A DNA stretch of 64,000 nt from Halanaerobiaceae bacterium ANBcell28 (GTDB lineage Bacteria; Bacillota; Halanaerobiia; Halanaerobiales; DTU029): NCBI GenBank assembly GCA_037623315.1, contig JBBJJH010000004.1:62001-126000 (forward strand). The letters run 5' to 3'. Below, piece after piece: positions 54,432 to 62,204 of the stretch (the first letter of the stretch is position 1; every line of letters begins with the position of its first letter). Under the pieces are notes generated by a model. The model worked only from the letters and a program-made list of their open reading frames with translations, was not told the origin of the DNA and did not search any database. The translations under genes were made by a program, and so were the position numbers.

Positions 54432-55733
54432 ATGATCTGGAATGAGGACTTTGAGTGTATAAGTAGGAAAGAGATGGAAAAAGTTCAGCTAGAAAAACTA
54501 AAAAACATAGTTGATTACGCTTATAATAATGTTCCATTTTATCGTAATCGCTTTGATGATATCTCATTAAAACCAAGACATATTGAGACTTTGAGTGATA
54601 TTGAAAAAATACCTTTTACAAGAAAAGAGGACCTTAGAGATAATTATCCTTATGATTTATTTGCAAAACCTTTAGATAAAATAATAAGGGTTCATGCATC
54701 ATCTGGGACAACTGGTAAACCTATAGTAGTTGGCTATACAAAAAAGGATATGGATATTTGGACAGAATGTGTTGCTCGTTTAATAGTAGCTGCAGGTGGT
54801 AGAGAACACGATGTTGCTCAGGTTGCTTTTGGATATGGCTTGTTTACTGGTGGTTTTGGTTTACATTATGGCCTAGAGAAAGTAGGGATTACGGTTGTAC
54901 CAGCTTCAAGTGGTAATTCTGAACGTCAAATAATGTTAATGCAGGATTTTGCTACATCAATTATAGTAGCTACACCATCGTATGCTCTTTATTTAGCGGA
55001 AGTAGCTGAGGATATGGGAATAAACCTTAATGATCTTAATCTTAAACTAGGTCTCTTTGGTGGGGAAGGACATACAAAAGCAATGCGAGAAGAGATTGAA
55101 AAACAATGGGGTATTTTAGCTACAGAAAACTATGGATTAAGTGAAATAGTTGGACCAGGTGTTTCAGGAGAGTGTCAATATCAAAATGGTATGCATATAA
55201 ATGAGGATTATTTTTATCCAGAAATTATAGATAGTACGACAGGTAGAAGTAAGGGTTATGGTGAAAAAGGTGAGTTGGTATTAACTACCCTAAGTAAAGA
55301 AGGAATTCCAATGCTTAGATATCGAACAAAAGATATTACTATTCTTGACCCTGAATATTGTGAATGTGGCAGAAAAAATATTCGAATGAAGAAAATATTG
55401 GGTAGAACAGATGATATGCTAATTATTAAAGGTGTAAATGTTTTTCCTTCACAAATTGAAAGTGTCTTGGTAGGTATGGAAAAAATTGGTCCGCATTATC
55501 AAATACTTGTAAGAAAAAAAGCTTATATGGATGATATTGAAGTACAAGTTGAGTTAATTGATGGGAGTATTTTAGATAAATTCAGTGCTTTAGAGAAATT
55601 AGAATCTGATATTAGACATAAATTAAGAACTGTATTACAGATAGATGCTAAAGTAAAATTAGTTGAACCAAAAAGCATAGATAGGACAAGTGGTAAAGCT
55701 AAGCGTGTTATAGATTTGAGAGATAATGATTAA
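54432..55733 (+). CDS. Phenylacetate-CoA ligase family enzyme
   Basis: 433 residues from ATG 54432, GAAGGAGAGA upstream. Adenylation motif HASSGTTGKPIVVGYTK, ENYGLSEIVGPGVSGEC, and YRTKDI and LGRTDDMLIIKGVNVFPSQI toward the end match PaaK. It makes aryl-acyl-CoA from an aryl acid and ATP, or works in reverse from aryl-acyl-CoA. It precedes iorAB, as in many anaerobes. Confidence 0.88.
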   Translation: MIWNEDFECISRKEMEKVQLEKLKNIVDYAYNNVPFYRNRFDDISLKPRHIETLSDIEKIPFTRKEDLRDNYPYDLFAKPLDKIIRVHASSGTTGKPIVVGYTKKDMDIWTECVARLIVAAGGREHDVAQVAFGYGLFTGGFGLHYGLEKVGITVVPASSGNSERQIMLMQDFATSIIVATPSYALYLAEVAEDMGINLNDLNLKLGLFGGEGHTKAMREEIEKQWGILATENYGLSEIVGPGVSGECQYQNGMHINEDYFYPEIIDSTTGRSKGYGEKGELVLTTLSKEGIPMLRYRTKDITILDPEYCECGRKNIRMKKILGRTDDMLIIKGVNVFPSQIESVLVGMEKIGPHYQILVRKKAYMDDIEVQVELIDGSILDKFSALEKLESDIRHKLRTVLQIDAKVKLVEPKSIDRTSGKAKRVIDLRDND

Positions 55734-55851
55734 ATAAAAAAATAATTAGTTTATAAATATTTAGTTTATTAATGAGGAAAAATCCAAAATAAAAATTTCC
55801 TTATAATTAAAAAAATACATATATTATTGAGTATCGAGGAGGTATTAGTAA

Positions 55852-57600
55852 ATGAAAAAAATAATGTTAGGTAATGAAGCTATTGCGAGAGGAGCTTACG
55901 AAGCTGGTGCTACTGTTGCTTCATCATATCCAGGAACACCTAGTACTGAGATTACTGAAAATATTGCCAAATATGATGAAATATATTCTGAGTGGTCTCC
56001 AAATGAAAAGGTGTCTTTAGAGGTGGTGATTGGAGCAGCAATTGCAGGAGCTCGTTCAATAACTGCTATGAAACATGTAGGATTGAATGTAGCTGCTGAT
56101 CCACTCTTTACAGTTTCTTATTCAGGAGTTAATGCAGGTTTAGTTCTAGCAGTTGCTGATGATCCAGGGATGCATAGTTCTCAAAATGAACAGGATAGTA
56201 GACATTATGCACGTTCAGCTAAATTACCTATGCTTGAGCCATCTGATAGTCAGGAATGTAAAGATTTTATAAAAGAAGCCTTTGAAATTAGTGAAAACTT
56301 TGATACACCTATTATCGTTCGCTCTTCTACAAGGATATCTCATTCTTGCAGTATTGTCGAACTAGGCGAAAGAGAAGAAGTGGAGTTAAAAGATTATAAA
56401 AAAGACTTTGAAAAGTATGTAATGATGCCAGCTATGGGTAGAAAAAGGCATCCAATTATAGAAAAGAGAATGGAAGATTTAAAGGAATTTGCAAATAAAA
56501 CTGAACTTAATAAAATATACTGGGGCAATAAAAAAATAGGAGTAATAAGTAGTGGAATTGCCTATCAATATGCTCGTGAAGCCTTTGGTAATGAAATATC
56601 TTATTTAAAACTAGGTATGGTTTATCCATTAGCAGATGATTTGATTAGAGAGTTTGCAAATGAAGTAGATACATTATATGTTGTGGAAGAATTAGAACCA
56701 TTTTTTGAAAATTATATTAAAGCTATGGGTATTGAAGTAATTGGCAAAGAAAAACTTCCTATTGTTGGAGAATTAAATGCTCAAATTATTAGGGAAAATA
56801 TGCTTGATCAAAAATTAAATTTTGATTCACCAATAAAGGATCATACACCTATTAGACCTCCAGTTATGTGTCCAGGTTGTCCACATCGTGGTGCTTTTCA
56901 TATACTTAATAAGCTAGGATTAGTTGTTACTGGTGATATTGGTTGCTATACTTTAGGTGCTATTCCTCCAACAGAAGCAATGGATACTTGTGTTTGTATG
57001 GGTGCAAGTGTAAGTATGGCACATGGTATGGATAAAGCCAGAGGTAAGGAATTTGCTAAGAAGACAATTGGTGTATTAGGAGATTCTACTTTTATTCATT
57101 CTGGTATAACAGGATTGATTGATATTGTATATAATAAAGGTATTTCTACAATAATGATATTAGATAATTCAATTACTGGTATGACAGGACATCAGGACAA
57201 TCCTACAACTGGTTATACTATTAAAGGCGAAGAAACAGTTCAAGTTGACCTAGTTAAATTGTCACATGCTATCGGAATTAATAGGGTAGTTGTGGCTGAT
57301 CCATTTGATCTTGAAGAATTTGAGAGGGTGGTTAGTGAAGAAGTTGCTGCTGAAGAACCTTCTGTTATTATTTCACAAAGGCCTTGTGCTTTACTAGATA
57401 CAGCTGACTATAGTGGAATTGTTGAAATAGATAGAGATGTGTGCGATTATTGTCAACAATGTACTTCGCTGGGTTGCCCTGCAATAGTTGATAAAGATGA
57501 TCATATAGAGATAAATGAGGCTCTCTGTAATGGTTGTACTCTTTGTTTTGAGAAGTGTGATTTTGGGATTATGACAAAGGCTGGTGAAGATAATGCATAA
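55852..57600 (+). CDS. iorA: Indolepyruvate:ferredoxin oxidoreductase, alpha subunit
   Basis: 582 residues, GAGGAGG upstream. Pyrimidine-binding domain at the N terminus (ASSYPGTPSTEI), TPP-binding half with GDIGCYTLG and CVCMGASVSMAHGMDKA, then two ferredoxin clusters: CDYCQQCTSLGCP and CNGCTLCFEKCD. It oxidatively decarboxylates aryl pyruvates to aryl-acetyl-CoA, reducing ferredoxin. It overlaps iorB. Confidence 0.93.
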   Translation: MKKIMLGNEAIARGAYEAGATVASSYPGTPSTEITENIAKYDEIYSEWSPNEKVSLEVVIGAAIAGARSITAMKHVGLNVAADPLFTVSYSGVNAGLVLAVADDPGMHSSQNEQDSRHYARSAKLPMLEPSDSQECKDFIKEAFEISENFDTPIIVRSSTRISHSCSIVELGEREEVELKDYKKDFEKYVMMPAMGRKRHPIIEKRMEDLKEFANKTELNKIYWGNKKIGVISSGIAYQYAREAFGNEISYLKLGMVYPLADDLIREFANEVDTLYVVEELEPFFENYIKAMGIEVIGKEKLPIVGELNAQIIRENMLDQKLNFDSPIKDHTPIRPPVMCPGCPHRGAFHILNKLGLVVTGDIGCYTLGAIPPTEAMDTCVCMGASVSMAHGMDKARGKEFAKKTIGVLGDSTFIHSGITGLIDIVYNKGISTIMILDNSITGMTGHQDNPTTGYTIKGEETVQVDLVKLSHAIGINRVVVADPFDLEEFERVVSEEVAAEEPSVIISQRPCALLDTADYSGIVEIDRDVCDYCQQCTSLGCPAIVDKDDHIEINEALCNGCTLCFEKCDFGIMTKAGEDNA

Positions 57601-58183
57601 GTTAAATATTATGATAATTGGTGTTGGTGGTCAAGGGACATTGCTTGCTAGTAGAGTTATAGGAAATGTAGCTTTAAAAAGATCTTATGATGTAAAAATG
57701 TCAGAAGTCCACGGTATGGCTCAACGTGGAGGAAGTGTTGTTACTAATGTAAAAATTGCTGAGAAAGTATATTCACCTATCATTGAAAAGCAAGAAGCAG
57801 ATATTGTATTAGCATTTGAGAAGTTAGAAGCCTTACGATGGGTTGATTATTTAAAACCTGGTGGAACCATGATAATAAACGATCAGGAAATTGCTCCTAT
57901 ACCTGTAATTATAGGTCAAGCAGAATATCCAAAAGAGATTATTAATAAAATTAAAGATAATTATGAAAATATTATTTCAATAAATGCTTTATCTATTGCA
58001 AAGGAATGTGGTACTATTAAAGCTGTTAACACTGTTTTAATTGGTTTAATGGCTAGTTTATTAGATATTCCTAAAGAAGAATGGTTAGAATCAATTAATG
58101 AAAATGTACCGGAAAAGTTTATTGATGTAAATCTTAAAGCTTTTGAAGAAGGTTATAATTATTCTTCTAAAATACTTGTATAA
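57593..58183 (+). CDS. iorB: Indolepyruvate:ferredoxin oxidoreductase, beta subunit
   Basis: 196 residues from ATG 57593, overlapping iorA by 8 bp (a GTG at 57584 is an alternative). MIIGVGGQGTLLASRVIG and VHGMAQRGGSVVTNVKI are hallmarks of the gamma-type 2-oxoacid oxidoreductase domain. Partner of IorA. Confidence 0.92.
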   Translation: MHKLNIMIIGVGGQGTLLASRVIGNVALKRSYDVKMSEVHGMAQRGGSVVTNVKIAEKVYSPIIEKQEADIVLAFEKLEALRWVDYLKPGGTMIINDQEIAPIPVIIGQAEYPKEIINKIKDNYENIISINALSIAKECGTIKAVNTVLIGLMASLLDIPKEEWLESINENVPEKFIDVNLKAFEEGYNYSSKILV

Positions 58184-58204
58184 GTTATGTAAGGAGGGTT
58201 TTTA

Positions 58205-58633
58205 GTGCTTGTTAAGCAGATTTCTATATTCTTAGAAAATAAATCTGGTAGATTGGCTGAAGTTACAAATATTCTAGGTGATAGTGGAATTGATCTGATA
58301 GCGATTTCAATCTCTGATACAACTGACTTTGGTATTTTGAGAATCATAGTTAATAAACCTGAATTAGCAGAAGATATTCTAAAAGAAAAAAAACTAACAG
58401 TTAATTGTACAAATGTTATAGCTATATCTGTTAAAGATGTGCCAGGTGGTCTGGCTAAAGCTTTAACAATATTATCTAAAGAATGTATTGGTGTAGAATA
58501 TATGTATGCTGTTGGTAAAGAGACTACTGATGCTGTTGTGATATTAAGGGTAGATGAATTGGAAAAATCTATTGAAGTTTTAATGTCCAATAATATTAAA
58601 GTACTTAAAGCTAAAGACGTTTATAAAATCTAA
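58205..58633 (+). CDS. Protein with two ACT domains
   Basis: 142 residues from GTG 58205 (AAGGAGGG upstream). Each half is an ACT fold: QISIFLENKSGRLAEVTNIL (about 5-70) and VPGGLAKALTILSKECIGVE (about 80-140). ACT domains bind amino acids. Double-ACT proteins follow paaK/ior genes in many anaerobes, probably sensing aromatic amino acids. Ends the operon. Confidence 0.88.
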   Translation: MLVKQISIFLENKSGRLAEVTNILGDSGIDLIAISISDTTDFGILRIIVNKPELAEDILKEKKLTVNCTNVIAISVKDVPGGLAKALTILSKECIGVEYMYAVGKETTDAVVILRVDELEKSIEVLMSNNIKVLKAKDVYKI

Positions 58634-58653
58634 TTAAATACTAGTTTTTTCTT

Positions 58654-58690
58654 AAATCGCAGTCAATTTTAACTTGGCTGCGATTTTTTT
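58654..58690 (+). terminator. Terminator of the ior operon
   Basis: AAATCGCAGTCAA (58654-58666) pairs with TTGGCTGCGATTT (58674-58686) with one G-T pair; T-run follows. Confidence 0.88.
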
Positions 58691-58701
58691 CACATACAAT
58701 C

Positions 58702-58730
58702 TTTACAATAAAAAAAATATATTATATAAT
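58702..58730 (+). promoter_or_regulatory. Promoter of FMN-binding repeat gene 1
   Basis: TTTACA (58702-58707) and TATAAT (58725-58730), 17-bp spacer. The start lies in CAAATGTTATACAAA (58736-58750), an element found also at 60587-60601. Confidence 0.75.
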
Positions 58731-58852
58731 AAAGGCAAATGTTATACAAAAAGGAGGGAAGAGACTTACAAAACAAGGTTAATTTTGCCTTTTTAAAACG
58801 AAGGTAATTGAAAATTAGTGAATTTAATTACAATTAGAGAATGGGGGAATGT

Positions 58853-60232
58853 ATGATGAAGAAATTACTTGCTATTATGGCACTTGTTTTTATTTTAGCA
58901 GTAATAATAGTTTCAGGTGATTATGGGACAGAGGAAACAGTACAAGAAACAGTAGTAAGAGATACAATTGTAGAGATAGATGTTGATGGAGATTTGTATA
59001 TTGGTTATTCAGAGTATCGAAGGGGCTATGTTGAAGCACATGTTGTACTTGATAATGATGAGATTGTATATATTGACTTAATTGAGTACAATAATCTTGG
59101 ACTTGCAAAGGGTGATGACTATACATATGATGAATTTCATGAAGCCATGGAAGTCTTGCCGCAACGTTTTTTAGAAGCTAATGATTATAATATTGATATA
59201 GTAAGTGGAGCTACCTCAACTTCTAATAAAGCAATGGAAGCTGTTGAGATGGCGCTGGCTAAGGCTGATGGTCAGACACAATTTGATGGTACATATATGG
59301 GTGTTTCTCACCCAAATGGTAATGATTGGGGTATAGCTATAGTAAAAGTTGAAAATGGAAATATACTTGAAGTTGAACTTGAGGAAGTTTATGCTGGTGA
59401 ATTAAAAGATGATGACTACATGTTTGATACCTTCCATGATGCTAAAGAAGTTATAGCAGAAAGAATGGTAGATGCAAATGATTATGGTGTAGATATTTAC
59501 TCAGGAGCAACAGCTAGTTCTGATTTTTGGATTGACGCTGCACAAAACGCTATAGCTAAAGCAGGTTATGCAGATGATATAGAGGTAATAGAAGAATATG
59601 AAAATGGTATCATTGAAACAGAAAATGATTATAAAGCTATAGGGGATGTCTACACAGGTTATTCTGAATTTAGTAGAGGTTATGTAGAAGCTCTGGTTGA
59701 ACTTGATAATGATAAGATCATTGCTGTTAATTTGATCGAGTACAATAATCAGGGTATACCTAAAGATGATGATTATAGATGGGATGAATATCATGAAGCT
59801 ATGAAGGTATTACCTGCTAGATTTGTAGAAGCTAATGATTATAATGTTGATATTGTTAGTGGTGCAACAAGTACTTCTAACAAAGCTATGGATGCAGTTA
59901 AAATGGCATTAGCCAAAGCAGCAGGAGAGACTCAATTTGATGGTACTTATATGGCTATATCTGATCCAACAAGTCGTAATGCCTGGGGTATAGCGATAGT
60001 AACTGTAGAAGACGGAAATATAATCGACCTTAGCTTAGAAGAGTCTAATGATGGTGAATTAAAAGATGAGGATTATTCTTGGGATGAATTCCACGAGGCT
60101 CAAGAAATTATAGCTGAAAGAATTTTAGAAGCAAATACTTATGATGTTGATACCTATAGTGGTGCTACATCAAGCTCTAATTTATGGATTCAAGCTGTAG
60201 AAAGAGTACTAGAAAAAGTCACTCTTAATTAA
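58853..60232 (+). CDS. Secreted protein with four FMN-binding repeats, copy 1
   Basis: About 459 residues from ATG 58853 (an ATG one codon later and a start at 58841 are possible; GGGGGAATG precedes). Signal peptide or membrane helix (about 1-23), then four FMN_bind-type domains of about 90-100 residues, in two A+B pairs. Each ends in a flavinylation-type motif: SGATSTS, SGATASS, SGATSTS, SGATSSS. In this family FMN is attached by ApbE to the Thr of the GAT motif outside the cytoplasm; apbE is not in the window. Likely an extracytosolic electron carrier. Followed by a paralogue. Confidence 0.85.
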   Translation: MMKKLLAIMALVFILAVIIVSGDYGTEETVQETVVRDTIVEIDVDGDLYIGYSEYRRGYVEAHVVLDNDEIVYIDLIEYNNLGLAKGDDYTYDEFHEAMEVLPQRFLEANDYNIDIVSGATSTSNKAMEAVEMALAKADGQTQFDGTYMGVSHPNGNDWGIAIVKVENGNILEVELEEVYAGELKDDDYMFDTFHDAKEVIAERMVDANDYGVDIYSGATASSDFWIDAAQNAIAKAGYADDIEVIEEYENGIIETENDYKAIGDVYTGYSEFSRGYVEALVELDNDKIIAVNLIEYNNQGIPKDDDYRWDEYHEAMKVLPARFVEANDYNVDIVSGATSTSNKAMDAVKMALAKAAGETQFDGTYMAISDPTSRNAWGIAIVTVEDGNIIDLSLEESNDGELKDEDYSWDEFHEAQEIIAERILEANTYDVDTYSGATSSSNLWIQAVERVLEKVTLN

Positions 60233-60257
60233 ATATAATAAAATAAGTAAAATTATT

Positions 60258-60287
60258 AACCCTGCATCTTTCTTGCAGGGTTTTTTA
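60258..60287 (+). terminator. Terminator of FMN-binding gene 1
   Basis: AACCCTGCA pairs with TGCAGGGTT around 60258-60282; six T residues follow. Confidence 0.9.
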
Positions 60288-60552
60288 TGCACTTTTTTGA
60301 TAAAAAAATAACTATATAAAAATACTTGAGTAATTCTCTTTTATAAAACTATTCAAAAAAATATGTGAAGATATATACAATAACTTCTTATAAATAAATG
60401 ATATGATAAGATGATACAAACCTTAGATAGTAACTGATATGAAAGTATTCATTGACTTAAGCTAGATAATTATAATTTAACAATACTCCCTTATATTTGT
60501 TAACGTAAATCGTTTATTTTGCTACAATAGTAAGTTTTTTTCACATAGTTTC

Positions 60553-60581
60553 TTTACAAATATAAATGATTATTGTATAAT
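60553..60581 (+). promoter_or_regulatory. Promoter of FMN-binding repeat gene 2
   Basis: TTTACA (60553-60558), 17-bp spacer, TATAAT (60576-60581). Upstream TTTTTTCACATA and downstream CAAATGTTATACAAA (60587-60601) match the promoter of the first copy; a GGGGAGGAGG stretch follows in the leader. Confidence 0.75.
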
Positions 60582-60709
60582 ATAATCAAATGTTATACAA
60601 AGCAAGGGGAGGAGGTTTATAAAATAAACATAGTTTGCCAGTGATTGTGCATTTGAAAACAATATATAGTGAAACATATTACATTTAATAATTAAGGGGA
60701 GAAAATATT

Positions 60710-61975
60710 ATGAAAAAATTATTATTTATTCTTACACTAATTCTTATTTCTTTTTCTATATTAGTTATTGCCAATGATAGAGCAGTAGAAGATATTGATC
60801 TGAATTTATATCTAGGTTATTCTCAATTTAGCAGAGGATATGTTGAAGCTCAAGTTGAACTTGATGGAGACAAAATTGTAAGTGTTAATCTAACAGAATA
60901 TGATGCTTTAGGTTTAGCTAAAGGAGAAGATTATAGACTTGAAGAACAAGTAGAAGCTATTAAAGCTTTACCTGAAAGATTTGTAGAAGCCAATGATTAT
61001 AATGTTGACGCATATACTGGTGCTACAAGTACTTCAAATAAAGCTATGGAAGCAGTTAAAATGGCATTAGCTAAAGCTGCTGGAGAGACAGAATTTGATG
61101 GAACTTATATGGGTATTTCTGAGCCAACTAGCCGTAATGCCTGGGGTATTGCAATAGTAACATTTGAAGATGGAAAATTAGTAGATTTAAGTTTAGAAGA
61201 ATCTAGTGATGGTGAATTAAAAGACGAGAATTATTCACTTGATGCATTTCATGAAGCAAAACCAGCAATGACAGAAAGAATGATTGAAGCAAACAGTTCT
61301 GATGTTGATACCTTTAGTGGTGCAACTTCAAGTTCTAATCTATGGATTGAAGCTGTAGAAAATGCTTTTGATAAAGCTGGTATTAGCAACGATATATATC
61401 TAGGTTATTCTCAATTTAGCAGAGGATATGTTGAAGCTCAAGTTGAACTTGATGGAGACAAAATTGTAAGTGTTAATCTAACAGAATATGATGCTTTAGG
61501 TTTAGCTAAAGGAGAAGATTATAGACTTGAAGAACAAGTAGAAGCTATTAAAGCTTTACCTGAAAGATTTGTAGAAGCCAATGATTATAATGTTGACGCA
61601 TATACTGGTGCTACAAGTACTTCAAATAAAGCTATGGAAGCAGTTAAAATGGCATTAGCTAAAGCTGCTGGAGAGACAGAATTTGATGGAACTTATATGG
61701 GTATTTCTGAGCCAACTAGCCGTAATGCCTGGGGTATTGCAATAGTAACATTTGAAGATGGAAAATTAGTAGATTTAAGTTTAGAAGAATCTAGTGATGG
61801 TGAATTAAAAGACGAGAATTATTCACTTGATGCATTTCATGAAGCAAAACCAGCAATGACAGAAAGAATGATTGAAGCAAACAGTTCTGATGTTGATACC
61901 TTTAGTGGTGCAACTTCAAGTTCTAATCTATGGATTGAAGCTGTAGAAAATGCTTTTGATAAAGCTGGTTTATAA
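60710..61975 (+). CDS. Secreted protein with four FMN-binding repeats, copy 2
   Basis: 421 residues; AAGGGGAG lies upstream of the ATG. N-terminal signal segment (1-20), then two copies of a 196-residue A+B unit, each with two FMN_bind domains ending TGATSTS and SGATSSS. The two units are identical over 575 bp of DNA, so the duplication is recent. Function as for copy 1: probable covalent multi-flavin carrier in extracytosolic electron transfer (inference). Confidence 0.85.
   Translation: MKKLLFILTLILISFSILVIANDRAVEDIDLNLYLGYSQFSRGYVEAQVELDGDKIVSVNLTEYDALGLAKGEDYRLEEQVEAIKALPERFVEANDYNVDAYTGATSTSNKAMEAVKMALAKAAGETEFDGTYMGISEPTSRNAWGIAIVTFEDGKLVDLSLEESSDGELKDENYSLDAFHEAKPAMTERMIEANSSDVDTFSGATSSSNLWIEAVENAFDKAGISNDIYLGYSQFSRGYVEAQVELDGDKIVSVNLTEYDALGLAKGEDYRLEEQVEAIKALPERFVEANDYNVDAYTGATSTSNKAMEAVKMALAKAAGETEFDGTYMGISEPTSRNAWGIAIVTFEDGKLVDLSLEESSDGELKDENYSLDAFHEAKPAMTERMIEANSSDVDTFSGATSSSNLWIEAVENAFDKAGL
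60807..61969 (+). repeat. Perfect 575-bp direct repeat within FMN-binding gene 2
   Basis: 60807-61381 and 61395-61969 agree at every base I compared; the period is 588 bp (196 codons) with a 13-bp diverged spacer. Confidence 0.9.
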
Positions 61976-62058
61976 GTAATAAATGTTTTATAAGTAAAGA
62001 TTGATTTTTAATAATTTAAATTTAAATTAAAACTAAAATATAATAGATATTATATATG

Positions 62059-62089
62059 CCTCATAAGAGTAATCTTATGAGGTTTTTTT
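62059..62089 (+). terminator. Terminator of FMN-binding gene 2
   Basis: CCTCATAAG (62059-62067) pairs with CTTATGAGG (62074-62082), followed by seven T residues. Confidence 0.9.
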
Positions 62090-62204
62090 GTCTGAGATTA
62101 TATTTAATAAAATAAAGGTAAAATTTAACTGGTATAGAATATAATATATAGAATTAATTAACAAAATTAAATAAAAAAGGAAAAAGAGAGAGGAGAATTT
62201 ATTT

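Larger units (their letters stand above)
60233..60709. other. Intergenic region between the two FMN-binding genes
   Basis: 478 bp with a strong terminator (60258-60287) at its start, then AT-rich sequence without an ORF having a ribosome-binding site up to about 60535, then the promoter and leader of the second FMN gene. TTAACG (60500-60505) with TACAAT 17 bp on is a possible weak second promoter. Confidence 0.6.
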
